A stretch of 64,000 bases of DNA from positions 13,659,480 through 13,723,479 of the forward strand of contig NC_092802.1 of NCBI RefSeq assembly GCF_918797505.1, in the 5' to 3' direction. Each line of letters starts with the position of its first letter. Within the stretch, counting starts at the first letter, position 1. The notes under the pieces were generated by a model. That model was not told the DNA's origin. It ran no database searches and was given only the letters and a program-made list of their open reading frames with translations. Of the stretch, positions 11,701 to 22,853 are shown in pieces. This DNA comes from Bemisia tabaci. Its lineage: Eukaryota > Arthropoda > Insecta > Hemiptera > Aleyrodidae. A program made the translations under genes and the position numbers.

Positions 11701-14700
11701 TTCATGAATAGCATTCAAATTGAAAAGGGAGAACTTCCGCCGTGTAAAACGCATTTTTATTTCTGAGGCAATAGCCTATGGAGTATGGATTAATATATAT
11801 TTCAAGCTCTTAGGTTAATCGCAGCATTAGCACAATTGAATGACACAAAACACAAAATGACGCTAAAATACTGAAGAATTACTTTGAGGTCTCCAAATGT
11901 ATTACTAAAAAAATTAGATTAATGAATTATTCGTATAAATCAAATAGTGATATATTAATTAAAATAGACTGGGGCCCGGTTGTCACATAAACATACCGAT
12001 AGTAAAATATTCATTCGATTCTTTTTACAGTATATTTCCGTTTTAAATTGTGCTTTAAAGTGCATCTACTTCACACTGTCTTAATTGTGCATTGAACGCT
12101 CTTCTATAATCTTTTAATACATGTATTTTAATGCGTTTTTCGTTTTTGTGTCAACAAATTGTGATGATGATGAGTCAAGGAGCTTGAATTGCACAGCCGC
12201 ACTCCTCAAACAGTGTGCAGGACTAATAATTTAAAGAAATGACAGAAAGTTTTTGCAGCACTAAAGATGTTCCTAAAGTATAGAGTTACATATAATTGTG
12301 TTAATGTCAAAATGTTCGTCACCATCCGATCATTACGTGACACCATTATTTGCTGACAATGCGATGAAAGGAGCCAACTTTTTTTGGCTCATCGACACAT
12401 CATTTTTTTTCATTAGAAAATCAATGACAGATGCGCTGCTTTTAAAAGGGAGAGAACAATCGGTTCTTTATTGAGTCATGCCGTTTGTGTAATATTGTGA
12501 CCGTGCCAATCGTAGTCTTCAAAAAGATGAGCGATTGCTTGACAAATGTCATAGGATAAGAAAGAGAATGAGTAATAATGCAGCTGTCCGTTCAGTTTTC
12601 CGTATGAAAATATATCTAATGATTTCAAATCGTACTGGATAAATACATTTCACGAGCTACATAACTTCAAACCTATGTTCTTGGAGGGGGAAAACTGCAA
12701 ATTCCATGAAAATGTTACCACAAATACTGAGAACTTTATTTAGATACCAAAAGCAACAGGAAATGCTGAGATACGAGCATTAATTTTTAAAAATAAGCGA
12801 CGCGGCCACATTCTACGTTGAATTTTCGAGCGTGCAATCTGTTGACACTTTCAATGATAGTATGATATCGCTCATGATGAAATTCTCTGCTTGCTGTGCT
12901 CGAAACACTCGTCTATAAATAGCTCGTCATAATATCCATGATCAAATCGAGACCTTAAACCTGCAAGGTTCATTTCATGGGTATTCTACACGCACACTCA
13001 GGATGAAATGATTCATAATTCTTAAAGCTGGCATTTTCAATTGCAAAGCTTTGAATACATTGTCTTGCGAACGATTTTTTTTCGTTATATTAATGGGGCT
13101 TTTTAAATTCCTCCTTTCTTTTGATATTTCATGTATAGAATTGAATTTTTGTTAGGTTTTCCGATCAATTTATTAGATTTAAGTAGCTTTTCCTCTGCCA
13201 AAAAAGTCATGGACTCGTTTTAATCGTAGTTAGTTTATATCGCGCCTTCAGATGGTATTTAGGGACCGAAGGATTTCTCCATAATTCTCCCGCGGGGTTT
13301 TGTCTGAACCGTAGTTTGACCTACGAAGGTTACACTGTATTTTACGCCAGGACGTGTCGATAAGTTACCTATACATTTTAAGACTTTGTGGAGGCGCCTT
13401 TGGAACTGAACTTGTATGCATGGGAAGTTGTATAGCCTCTGAATTGAAGGCGATGTTTGTTAACGAAAACAAATATTTGAGACCTGTTCGCAGCTAAGGT
13501 TCAGAAAACCGAGTAGAGTCTCCTCTAGTTGTAAGGAGCAATTTTATTTAATAAGCCCAAAATTAATCGTTATTTTAAATTCCCGTAGTTTCTACTTTCC
13601 TTTTTTTCCAATACGAAGTATTAACATCAGATGGGTAATCTACCTTTGCCAAGTGAAATATTACAGTGCTTTGCTTTGTAAGGGGGATTTTGTATTATAG
13701 TACAGACCTAACGATGTCGCATGCAGAATTAGATTAGGAGGGTCGAGGAAATTGAGAATGAATCTTTCATGGGCGGAGGAGGGGGGGTTGTTGCTTAATC
13801 AATTCTCATTGAGGACTCTACTTTTTTAAGCGTAGTTACAATGTTACTTTTGTGCAGGGCGGATCCAGCAATTTGGCAACACCGGATTCCCTCCATTTAA
13901 AACTATGTTAAATAATCGATTCTTGTCGGAGCACCTGCCCCCCCCCCCCCTGATTCGATACATTTCCATAGGTTTAAATGGAGAAAAACAATGTTGCCAA
14001 TTTGCTGGATCCGCCAATGCTTTTGTGGTGAATAATCCGGCCACGGTGAAAATACAGTATCTTCAACGAGACTGTAGCGCTGTAAGCGGGAATGAATAGA
14101 CACATTTATAAAGGAAGGTGAAATATATTCATAGGATTTCCATGCAGCATAGCTTCTATTAGCATAAACAAATCCGCATTACTTATTATCACAAAACTAA
14201 AAATGCAACTACGACTAGAAAAGTAGGTTGGACCTAAAATTCACCCTGAGCATTGTAAGAGCAACAATTTTCGGATCCTATTTGGACCGCGTTTAGCAGA
14301 AAAGAACCAAGCCACATCAGTTATTGCCATATTCAACTGAGCAATTGAATTTTTTCGAAAGAACATTTAAGCGGATGCCTTTGAAAATTTTAAGGAATTT
14401 GCTTCGCACTATTCAGAAAATTCATTGAAATTAACACAAAAATCATGTAAAAAAGGAAATTGCCCATTTAAATTTGGCAGGAGCTGATGTGGCTTAGTTC
14501 CTTTCTGCTTAACGCGGTCCATATTTGACATGATATTAGCGCTGATGTGAATGCCCCTCGGCACAGTGATTTTTCTGATGAAGAGCGGTCATTAGGAAGA
14601 TTTTTGATCGAGAGCCATCATGATTGGAAAATTCACTTGGATCTTAGTTGCGATCGAACCACAGTGTTCGCATGTCCTTTAATCATAAAGTCATTGCATG

Positions 14701-17700
14701 ACTGATGTTTATGATGTTCTCTTGATGTGTTAATCTGATGTAGCTGTGCTATACGTAAAAAATTAAAATCAAAGCATCTTAAAATATTACCAACAATAGA
14801 AATATTTATCGTCGCGCGTGGAAGACTTGGACGGTGCGCTCAGGAACCAGACAGAAATCCAAAACACAAAAATCGTCCTCGCGGTAAGAGGATCGAGGTA
14901 TGCTCTGATTTAGTTAAATATCTTGGCAACCCGTAGAAGAAAAGAAAACTATAGCTCGTTAGAATAAAAACTTAATTACTGATTCGCTTTTTTCAAATAC
15001 TTTTTGGACGTCTGAATAGAGGAACTTACTTTTGTGTATACCAACGAATTAAGGTAAGATTCGTTCAATTGCCTGGTTACTATGTCCAATGTCATAAACG
15101 AAATAAATCGTTCTTCAAAAAACAGTGTATGATATCATACATCCCGTAAACACTGACCAGGGTACCTTCCATCTTTGATTCATTGAATGGGCATATTTGC
15201 ATTAGTTTCCGTGCTTAAAACAGGATGGATTTAAGATGAAAGAAACCATCATAATTACCAACGTGATGGATGACGCTATATGCCATGTATTTCGAGAGTT
15301 GATGCTCCCGTTATTACTGAACGAGGCAAACTGGTGATTCGACAAATCCTATTATTACCCATCTATAATGTAAAACCATCATAACGCCATTAGGATCAGA
15401 TCGACTGATACAGTCTCAGCCCATTATAAGGGCTACGATAGGATTCGTTGTGAAAGTACATTCTGCATGTGTAAAGATTTATTTGGAAATGTATCAATGA
15501 TAACAAGATCCCTCTTCAGCTACTACTTTAAGTAACACAGGGGGGGGGGGGGGGTAATCCTGCACCTTCCCACTTATTCCTTCCTCCTCATTATTACTTA
15601 TTCCCTACCTCCATCAATCCCCACCGCATTGTGCAACCAATAATGGGCAACGGTACTCGAGGGTCTCAGGACTTTTTGTCAACGATTTTTTGTCCGCGCA
15701 CCTTTTTTGTCTGGTAGTTTACGTTCACACGTAAGATAAGCAACAATGACTTGGTCCAAGCGTTATATTTTAGTCGGTATGTAAAATTATATTGGCAATA
15801 TGAAAATGAGAAATTGAGAGAGAAGGAGGTCTTGTTATGGTTGCTCATTTTCTAAATGAAATTTTATTACTTTCTCCTTTTGAATCATCTTTTTAAATTG
15901 TCATTGGTGAATATTTGGTTTTATTTCTATCCTTAAAATATTCGATGTACAATATAACTTATATATGTATGGGTACTTTTTATTATTTTTTAAATTTTTT
16001 CTTTACGAAATTATTACTTCATTTTGAAAACATTTATAATTTTAAAAAGTGACAAATATTTTTAAAACCTTTTTCAAGCGACATTATTCTCAATGAGCCG
16101 CAGTTGTGCCGATAAAAACTGCAAAAATGAATAAAAGAGGGAAAAAAACCAAGAAGCACGCAATCTTTAGTTTTAACCCATTTGTACATCGATCTTTTAG
16201 AGTCAAATACGTCAAATTTTGAGCGTTTGGTTGCGCGTACACTTCGCTGCAGCACAATAAAAGCACAAAATGTAAAAAAAAAAGAAATTAAAGTGCTTTT
16301 GAACATAGTTAAATTTGACACGGAACCACCAATATTTAAAAAAACACACATTATATTATTATTCCCCTTTGATAAATTGATACATATTTTTGCCCCATCA
16401 ATTTAAATGAGAATAATCAATGCAGAGTGTGCAAACATTACAGAATCAGGAGTTAAAAAACACTGACTAAGCGAGAAAAAATATTAAAGCCTAACAGAGC
16501 GGAGCGGCGCGGCGTGCTGCCAGCGCGAGAGGTTTACTGACGCCTACAAACCTAAGTGGATACTTCACGCATTGCACAATGCTTGAAGTATCCACTTAGG
16601 TTTGTAGGCGCTAATGCGCGTTTCGTGCTGGCCGCCCGCCCGCCGCGCCGTACGGCGGCGCCTGAAGCAACTATTTCACAACAGTGGTGTTGCACAGTAT
16701 TATACGAAATTGAACGTATTAAGAATGACAGCAGGCACCCTTTAAAAGTACAGATCTTTCGTCGCAATATAAATCAAGATATTTATCGTGCACAGGAAAA
16801 ATCTAAGAGCGTTTATGCTGAGGCAAATATAGAGGTTTATCCGTTTCAGGTATAACAAGGTGGGAATTTCTTGAAAGATAATTAAGTCCTGTTACACCAA
16901 AGAGGTGTAGGGAGTTTTAGTGAATTTCGTCTCATGGAATTTACGCTCCCCCATTTTTACCAAAACTCTCAACTATATATTATTCTCCGTTGGACCAAAC
17001 AGACAAATCAAAAAACAAGCAAACCCTTATTCTTCCAAGACACTATTAATTTTTATCCAAAAAACGTCGTGAGCAATTGTCGTTTGTATTTTCATGTGGG
17101 CCAATTAACTTTGGGTCTCAACTGGCACGTGGACCAAAACTCCCGTGCCGAAAAAATGAGCATATATGGAAAATTTAGACATGTTGGCCCATGGATATCA
17201 CAAACTGGAGTAAGGAGTATATTGAAACGTTTGAACGTTTTTCGTGTTCTTAGATCAACTCTTCTCCGAATTTATTTACTCCAATCTTTATCTATTCCAT
17301 TTGTCCCCTGACGTACCCCTAGCTCTTCGGTCCATTCCAGTCTATACTCTTTGCAATTAGACGTATTTCTATCAAACGGAACTAAGCACCATAGGGGGAG
17401 GAAGGGGGAGGGGGGCTTGGATTGGCGGGTGTTGCGGAACGCGATGCTCGTTCCGTCCTACACTCGCAATGCTTTTCCATGGCGCTTAGTTCCGTTTGAC
17501 AGAAATACGTCCACACTGGAAAAAAACACACATTGGATCTAGAGTCCAGACTCTTAAAAACATCGACAAGAAAAAGTACTCTTTTGATTCAATCAGAATC
17601 TAGCTTGAATCAAGAACCAGGCCTCTTAATTTAAGCGGATTTCGTTTTGATACAGGCAAAACTCCGATTGAATCAAGAGTATTTTTTCTTATCAATGTTT

Positions 17701-20389
17701 TCAAGAGTCTAGACTCTAGATCCAATGTGTTCTTTTTTTCCAGCGCAATTGAAACTGTAAGGTCTGTGTACACTGTGTAAGGTCTAAAATGGAGATGCCA
17801 ATCAGGAATGGATTCCTTCGTCTTACATCTCAGTATAAAGAGACTCTAGGGTCACCTAGCGAGGAATTAAACCTGGGACCCCTTGACAATAAATACCTCT
17901 TCCAAGTTGGCAACGCTGTTATTCCCCTATTGAAATTCATTGAAAATATCGATGATCGGGGAGGCAAGCTGCCTCACCAAGAATCGATTGTTTAACATAC
18001 CTTTAAATGAAGGACAAACAGTGATGCCGATTTTTAAGAATCGCCCCTGTCACTTAATGAGGCGTATTTTTGCGAAACAGAACCAGAAGCAGGTGAGAAA
18101 GAAAGAGTGTGCTCGTTAGGCGAGGGTCGTAAGAATGAATGGGAACTTTAAGGCGCCAGTGACGTCAGCGGCTGCGAAACCGTCTCCGTTGTCGCTCAGG
18201 TACTAACTCATGAGCCCTGTCCACAACGCTCATGTCACATGTCCATGGCTCATGAGTGTCGCATTCAACTGGCACATAGTTCCGTTTGACAGAATGTAAA
18301 ATCCCGATTTTCCTTTTCTCAGGAGTCACGCCCACTGAAATAGTGTCTCCTATGCTATGCAATTTTCAAGAGCACACTCCATCTTTCCCACTCCTTTATA
18401 GTTCCGTTTGATAGAAATGCGCCCAATTGGACGTAAATCTGCCTAACAAAACTATGTGCATTAGGACATGAGCCCTGAGACCCATAAGAGTGCGTGCATA
18501 ACAGGGCTCACGTCATAATGCACATAGTTTTGTCTGGCAGAAATACGCTCAATGGATCATAGAATATCATTGAAACACAAACCTGCACTGTACTCGCAAA
18601 TCGGGCCGAAGAACACGTGAACGTCCTCGAAGTAGCGAGCGTGCATGGCCTCGTACGCCGCGTAGATATTGTCGCAGCGGTCTTCCTTCTGGTAGAAATG
18701 AATGCGGAAAGGCAAGAGCTTCCTCTCCTGGACCTCCATCTCAGCCTTGATGAGGGCGGGGTACACCCTGTTGAAGGACACCAAGAACGAGTCGTTCATG
18801 GGCAGGATGACGGCCGCCCGGACGCCCTCCGACGAGTCGAACTTGGCGCAGCGACGGTCGCAGTGGTTCGACTCGAGCCGGCGGCAGTAAGCCTCCTCCT
18901 CGTCCTCGTCGTTGCGGCGGGCGTTGAGCTTGTGCATGGTCGCGTAGTGCCGCTGCATCTCGGGCAGCGAGTTCCGCTGCGGGCCGGCCAGCCCGGGTTC
19001 CCGGAGGATGTGGGAGCCATTGGTCGCGCGCGGGAAGATCCCTCGCGCGAGGAGGGTGTCGTGTTGCCGGGGTCTCGAGGAGCGTTTTTGACGCGGCGGG
19101 GGCAGCGGGCCGCCAAGACTTTTGGAATTTGGCGTCGGGGCGTTTCCTTGGTTATGCTCTGATGGAATTGTGTTGTCAGCCGTTGCAGATACTGGTATGG
19201 CGACGTTTTGTTGGGTACCCTCCGCAGAAATTGTGTTGTCAGCCGTTGCAGGTACTGGTATGGCGACGTTTTGTTGGCTACCCACCGCAGAAATCGTGTT
19301 GTCAGCCGTTGCAGATACTGGTATGATGACGTTTTGTTGACTACGCTCCGCAGAAATTGTGTTGTCAGCCGTTGCAGATACTGGTATGGCGACGTTTTGT
19401 TGGGTACCCTCCGCAGAAATTGTGTTGTCAGCCGTTGCAGATACTGGTATGGCGACGTTTTGTTGGCTACCCTCCGCAGAAATTGTGTTGTCAGCCGTTG
19501 CAGATACTGGTATGGCGACGGTTTGTTGGCTACGCTCCGGAGATAATGCACCGTCGGATGTTTCTAAAACTGGTGCAAGAGAGTTTCCTTGGTTACGCTC
19601 CGCAGAAATTCTGTTGTCAGTTGTTACAGATACTGGTATAGGAACATGTGGTTGGCTACGCTTCGGTGACAGTGCATCATCAGATTTTTCCAAAACAGGC
19701 CTCGGAACGTTTCCTTGGTTACGCTCCGCAGAAATTGTGTTGTCAGCTGTTACGGATACTGGTATGGGAACATTTGGTTGGCTACGCTTCGGAGACGATG
19801 TGTCGTCAGAGGTTTCTAAAACTGACCTCTGGCCGTTTTCCTGGTTTCGCTCCGTAGGAATTGTGTTGTCAGCTGTTGCAGATGCTGATACAGCAACGTT
19901 TTGTTGGCTACCTTCCGAAGAAAAGGCTTTGTCAGATGTTTCTAACACTGGTGTCGGAGTGTTTGTTCGGCTATTGACCAATGGCGATGCTCTGTTAGTT
20001 GTTTCTGAGCCTGACGCCAAAGACTCCTCTTGATCACGCTTACCATCAGTTTGCGATACTGATGGCATTGGTTGCCCACGCCTAGTTGGCATTTCCCTTG
20101 AGTACAAGTTGTGCCCCACACCCGTTTTAATCTCCGTTTTCTTTTCTGTGGAACGAGATTTTGCCGATTCACGACCAACAGATCTAAGAACTTCCAGCTT
20201 TGGATTGGGTTGTGTAACCCCGACTGACTCGTGCATCCTGAGAGGCCTATCAGGTTGATATACCTCTCCTTTGATTGTGGGTGTCTCGATTTCATTTCTG
20301 GTACTTTTTGGTGCGGGGACTCGAAGGTGAGTCCCCGGAAGTAGTAGGAACAGGATTAGAGAGTGGAGGATCAGCCACCGGGAATTCAT
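2492..20389 (-). CDS. Natriuretic-peptide-receptor-like gene, 5' three coding exons (ANF-receptor ectodomain)
   Basis: Exons 18,583-20,389, 9,745-9,925 and 2,492-2,712 join in phases 1 and 2 into 736 codons. The protein has a signal peptide (about 1-23), a polar Ser/Thr-rich region with 21-residue repeats (about 144-415), a furin-like RQKR (433-436), an acidic Cys-bearing linker (490-520) and then an ANF-receptor ligand-binding domain from about 522. The domain reads VRAAVILPMNDSF, then FFGPICEYSA, RPLLTAGAAAYDF and WKKAVLLYEKNGYSN, which follow the order seen in NPR/receptor guanylate cyclases. In that family the ectodomain binds a peptide and controls a cytoplasmic kinase-homology plus cyclase module, or in NPR-C only a short tail. 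The transmembrane and intracellular parts are beyond the left edge, so enzyme versus clearance receptor cannot be decided. The long repeat-bearing N-terminal extension is unusual. Confidence 0.88.
2768..2935. mobile_element. Palindromic MITE with GTGGCGTGGCGTG termini
   Basis: An inverted repeat with GTGGCGTGGCGTGATTTGCG at the left and a shorter, decayed complement (TGGCACGCCA) at the right. Arms carry ATCGATT and the centre has a GTGTTCGCGGCGAACAC perfect palindrome. A diverged relative is at 33,419-33,606. It lies 56 bp beyond receptor exon 3, inside intron 2. Confidence 0.55.
2982..3411. mobile_element. ~430-bp palindromic MITE (TGGTCACAGAATCG termini), copy 1
   Basis: Termini AGTTGTGCTGGTCACAGAAT and GATCCTGTGACCAGCGCAGC are inverted. 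Arms include GGTGTCACTACCGCGGTGGA and its complement-like counterpart. The second copy is at 37,053-37,483, where the paralogous intron shows an empty site. The 71-codon open frame inside is not a gene. Confidence 0.75.
3490..5164. mobile_element. ~1.6-kb non-autonomous element with subterminal GTCCA repeats
   Basis: Inverted ends GATGATATGGACA (3518) and TGTCCATATCATC (to 5104) both adjoin CCAATTAAT-like and GTGGCA(G/C)TACCCC motifs, followed inward by many GTCCA/TGGAC repeats. Outer ACACGG(G)AAAAA / TTTTTTCCGTGT ends at 3490 and 5164 may be the true termini. The interior (about 3,714-4,680) is shared with 15,755-16,790 and partly with 28,405-28,990. It includes a hairpin at about 4,467-4,540 whose arms read CGCCTACAAACCTAACGGGA and its complement. 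No transposase is present. Confidence 0.6.
5165..9744. other. Intron 2 of the receptor gene, no gene seen
   Basis: This is AT-rich intron sequence. About 7,120-7,330 is shared with 60,010-60,210 and is an old interspersed repeat; the 67-codon frame at 7,248 falls inside it. A GC-rich tandem repeat lies at 8,595-8,780. A homopolymer A run is at about 8,456-8,471. I see no exon in the rest. Confidence 0.5.
8595..8780. repeat. GC-rich tandem duplicate of a dispersed hairpin repeat
   Basis: Two units of about 82 bp contain TGTAGGCGCTAA, CTGACCG and GCGT/GCGAAGTATTC motifs. The same motifs occur in the hairpins at about 4,467, 16,541, 28,768 and 45,110. The 143-codon open frame covering it (8,572-9,003) looks like a consequence of GC-rich repeat sequence, not a gene. 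Confidence 0.6.
9745..9925 (-). CDS. Receptor gene coding exon 2
   Basis: The acceptor TTTCAG|CGTCGG supplies CG to finish the codon begun by exon 1 (G|CG, Ala). Residues 604-662 follow: SVGRFLKFWKRPLLTAGAAA, then YDFSADKTAYDSEFHLLLSV and onward. The PLLTAG segment is the hallmark of the NPR/GC ANF domain. It ends at CCAGA|GTAAGT (GT at 9743-9744) in phase 2. Confidence 0.9.
9926..13857. other. Intron 1 of the receptor gene, distal part, no gene seen
   Basis: AT-rich sequence with no ORF that resembles a known family and no obvious complete transposon. A C run at 9,979-9,987 is low complexity. Confidence 0.5.
13858..14015. mobile_element. Palindromic MITE, GGCGGATCCAGCAATTTGGC family, copy 1
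   Basis: Left GGCGGATCCAGCAATTTGGC and right GCCAATTTGCTGGATCCGCC are near-perfect inverted repeats. Arms also share TCCATTTAAA, AATCGATTC and TCGGAGCAC. A run of 14 C lies at the centre. The second copy is at 20,669-20,822. Confidence 0.8.
14284..14520. mobile_element. Palindromic MITE, GGACCGCGTTTAGCAGAAA family, copy 1
   Basis: Left GGACCGCGTTTAGCAGAAAA and right TTCTGCTTAACGCGGTCC are inverted, with GAACCAAGCCACATCAG mirrored inside. Further copies are at 36,330-36,518 and 59,487-59,739, plus a half copy at 29,517-29,632. Confidence 0.85.
14521..15754. other. Intron 1 of the receptor gene, no gene seen
   Basis: No coding signal. A G run of about 14 at 15,541-15,554 is followed by C/T-rich sequence. 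Confidence 0.5.
15755..16790. repeat. Dispersed ~1-kb hairpin repeat, copy 2
   Basis: Collinear with 3,714-4,680 throughout: both begin CAAGCGTTATAT...TTTTAGTC and both carry a large hairpin followed by TTGCACAGTA. Here the hairpin lies at about 16,541-16,612 with arms CGCCTACAAACCTAAGTGGA and its complement. The 105- and 99-codon open frames inside are not supported by homology to anything I know. Confidence 0.7.
17356..17513. mobile_element. MITE-like inverted repeat (TAGACGTATTTCTRTCAAACG ends)
   Basis: Left ATTAGACGTATTTCTATCAA and right TTTGACAGAAATACGTCC are inverted, with AACGGAACTAAGC mirrored. The centre is G-rich. It abuts directly the 17,514-17,745 MITE. Relatives are at 18,424-18,553 and 33,790-33,918. 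Confidence 0.6.
17514..17745. mobile_element. Palindromic MITE, CACTGGAAAAAAA family, copy 2
   Basis: Collinear with 1,974-2,198, including the mirrored ATCTAGAGTCCAGACTCTT motif and the central TTAAGCGGATTTCG. Confidence 0.8.
17746..18582. other. Intron 1 of the receptor gene next to exon 1
   Basis: Contains the 18,424-18,553 MITE and another GTTCCGTTTGACAGAA arm fragment at 18,279-18,295. No additional exon is visible. Confidence 0.5.
18424..18553. mobile_element. Palindromic MITE, AATTGGACGTAAATCTG family, copy 1
   Basis: Inverted arms contain ACTATGTGCATTA(G/T)GAC and GAGCCCTG. The same arms are found at 33,790-33,918. It ends 30 bp from the donor of receptor exon 1. Confidence 0.7.
18583..20389 (-). 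CDS. Receptor gene coding exon 1 (signal peptide, repeat tract, start of ANF domain)
   Basis: The exon starts at the ATG at 20,389 and encodes residues 1-602 plus one base. It ends at GTGCAG|GTTTGT (GT at 18,581-18,582); reading on gives only seven more codons before a stop. A hydrophobic leader (WLILHSLILFLLL) follows the Met. Potential N-glycosylation sites are N457 (NGS) and N532 (NDS). Cysteines at 502, 510, 514, 572 and 598 fall in and just before the ANF domain. GC content rises sharply around 18,600-19,100, where the ANF part is encoded. No promoter is assigned because an upstream non-coding exon cannot be excluded. Confidence 0.9.
19145..19960 (-). repeat. 63-bp coding minisatellite inside receptor exon 1
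   Basis: It encodes residues about 144-415. The C-terminal half (about 288-408, DNA 19,166-19,528) consists of nearly identical 21-residue units of the type NTISAEGSQQNVAIPVSATAD with one residue or so changed per unit. The N-terminal half alternates two related unit types (ISAERNQGN..P and LSPKRSQP.VPIPV), giving a 42-residue period. Unit length stays a multiple of 3, so the frame is kept. The composition suggests a flexible Ser/Thr-rich extracellular segment. Confidence 0.95.
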
Positions 20390-20668
20390 TTATCGTCGGA
20401 AAAATCGGTGGGGAGTTAGAGGGTATCGACCTTGAAGCGTATGCGATGGCGGTGAGACATAACTGCAGACTTCGATAATAGTGGCGACATCTTCATAAAT
20501 ATAAGTGTCCTATGTTACCCCGGAAAAATGTGTTCCGATTATTCAAAAACTGTCCTCTTGCGAAATTTTGATATGGATGGTTCCTCAAGACGGCAACATA
20601 GTCTTAGACTTTTAGTGACGATCTCTGAAAACATGTGATGCTAGGTCAATAACAAGCGTCCCAGCAGA

Positions 20669-20822
20669 GGCGGATCTGGTAATTTGGCAACACCAGATCT
20701 TCTCCATTTAAACCTATGCTAAATAATCGATTCTTGTCGGAGCACACAGCCCCTCCAAGAATCGATACAGTTCCGTACGTTTAAATGGAGAAATGTCAAT
20801 GTTGCCAATTTGCTGGATCCGC
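20669..20822. mobile_element. Palindromic MITE, GGCGGATCC family, copy 2
   Basis: Collinear with 13,858-14,015, including TCGGAGCACA at the centre and TTGCCAATTTGCTGGATCCG at the right end. Confidence 0.8.
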
Positions 20823-21283
20823 TGATGCGTCCGAGGATCGTGTGTTGATGTTTGATCATTGTAGATTAGTTGAACTAATAACAGTAACATTTTTCCAAGT
20901 ACGGAATCTTTAAGTCTTCCAGTAACGGAAGAGTCAAAAAACGGAGAAATGTCATTAGTTAAAGCGCTCATCCGCAAAATGGCGCTTTCAGGTCCCTTTT
21001 CTCAATTCTTGATACAAAACTGTTTAAAACTTCATTTTATTATTTGCACTACAACTGTAGACTAAGTATTGTAGAACCCAGAATTTTCTGACTCGGTGGA
21101 TAACAATATCTATTTCCATCACATTTTCAAAATTGATTCGTTCTGTGCTTCATATATCGGAGTTTGGACCAATCAAAATACAACCTTAATATAAACCATC
21201 AAAACACGATACTGAGAGACGATAAACGTGCCCAGTTGAAAAAAAGAATCTTTCGTGAACTGAAGCAGATATATGATACCATT

Positions 21284-21421
21284 TGGACTGCAGTTTGCAA
21301 TAATCAACTATAATTTCTGACTCATAGATAAAAACACCTACCTGCATGGGGAACCTAGTGGCACATATACTGTTCCTAAAATGAACCAGAAATTGTAATT
21401 TCTGATTGCAACATACAGTCA
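21284..21421. mobile_element. MITE, TGGACTGCATTTTGCAAT family
   Basis: Ends TGGACTGCAGTTTGCAATAA and TTGCAACATACAGTCA are inverted. The interior has ATGGCACATA(C/T)..GTTCCTA. Family members are at 27,708-27,846, 32,795-32,930, 46,454-46,592 and 47,113-47,252, with a degenerate one near 31,168-31,290. Confidence 0.65.
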
Positions 21422-22545
21422 TACCTTAAACATTCATTTCCTGATTAGTTATGTTTCGGCGGATTAGAATTACGATTCCCTCTCTGATTTTGGACAAGAT
21501 ACCTAACACAATAGTGTAGCTTTTCTAAACGCGGTGCATATGGATATTGGGCCCGGCATATAAAATGGCAACGGCTTAGGATAAGACGGAGGTCGTTGCT
21601 AACTTTTGATACGTATCACACGCGGCTCTTGTTGCTATCTTTGCCGACCCCCCCCCCCCCCCAAAAAAAAAGTATGGTGTTTTTTTTTTTCAGTGTTACG
21701 CTCAAACTTGGTTTGTTGGTATCCAAGCCATGAAGCTCGTTTTATAAAGGAGTAGATTTCACGGTATTTAAAAAATGCTAAATTTTAATCTACATCTCCT
21801 CACAAGCTCCACCAGTTTTGAAAGTCAAACAACATGCTACAGCCTAGGATGACCACTCCAATCACAAATTGATCTCCGTGCTCTCTTCATAAAGATACTC
21901 TTTATTATGGTAAAAGTCGTTGTAACTGCGCTTTTGAGTGGAACCGAGCTATTCGCTAATTATTTATATAGGTCATTCGCGGCTCTACAGCCAATTCAGA
22001 TTCGAACACGCAGTGACTCCTAGGTGCACAGCACGTGAGTCAACCTAATACAAAATATATCCAGGCGGTTGAAGGAAGCGATTAAAATCCATTTCTTTGA
22101 GTGGATTGTCAACAGTCTCAACTTATGAAAGGGAGGGGGGCATTTAATTCGTTCCCAATGTGGCCTGCGCAATGAGAGGTTTCGAATTAATTCCAGTGAA
22201 GATTATGGAACGCTGATCATCTCAACTTTATTCGTGTTGATTCACTCGAACTTGGATAAAGATCATGTTTTAAAGCGAAATGTCAGGTAAGCAGGTACCT
22301 CGGATATGGTACTTACAAAGTCCCGAAATTATTTCATTTTCTTTCGGGTAAAATAGTTTCGCAATAATTTCACCTTTTATTCTGTTAAAGACATTCTCAA
22401 CAAGGCGACGGAAGGTCGTGTTAAATTCTGCAAGAGTGGTTGTTTTTATTGCGTTGTCAATTGAAATAAATCAAAATAGAGCAGAAAAAAAGATTTAACC
22501 ATAATTCTGAGTGATATCAGCGTTAATCAAGAAGTAGAGCATCTA

Positions 22546-22853
22546 TATAGGGAGAGTACGGACATGCCGAAATATGGAGCTCTCCTTCTAAAAAAAATGT
22601 CTTTGCTAATCTTCAGATTTCAACTTTTAACCAAGATGGCTACGAGTTTTCATGAATAAGTGTCCTGCCGTAAAAATAAGTCAGCTTATGCAAAAATTAG
22701 GTCAAATAAATGCTTCACAAATGACGGGTTATGACAATCAGTATAATGAATCACTCTGTGGATAATTTGAATTCATAGGTTGGCTGCCCTTGTTGGCCCT
22801 GAGAGCTCCATGTCCTGACCTTAAAATTACCGACAAGTCCGCACTCTCCCTAC
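22546..22853. mobile_element. MITE with GGGAGAGTNCGGAC termini
   Basis: Left GGGAGAGTACGGACATGCCG and right CGACAAGTCCGCACTCTCCC are inverted, with GGAGCTCTC / GAGAGCTCC mirrored further in. It is the same superfamily as the split element at 1,767-2,364. Confidence 0.7.

Noticed and set aside
16934..17311. 125-codon plus-strand open frame
   Set aside because: No recognisable domain and no splice or start context. It sits in receptor intron 1 beside repeats. Length alone is not enough evidence.
18617..20033. Long plus-strand frames opposite receptor exon 1
   Set aside because: They are complementary shadows of the coding minisatellite and the GC-rich ANF exon on the minus strand.
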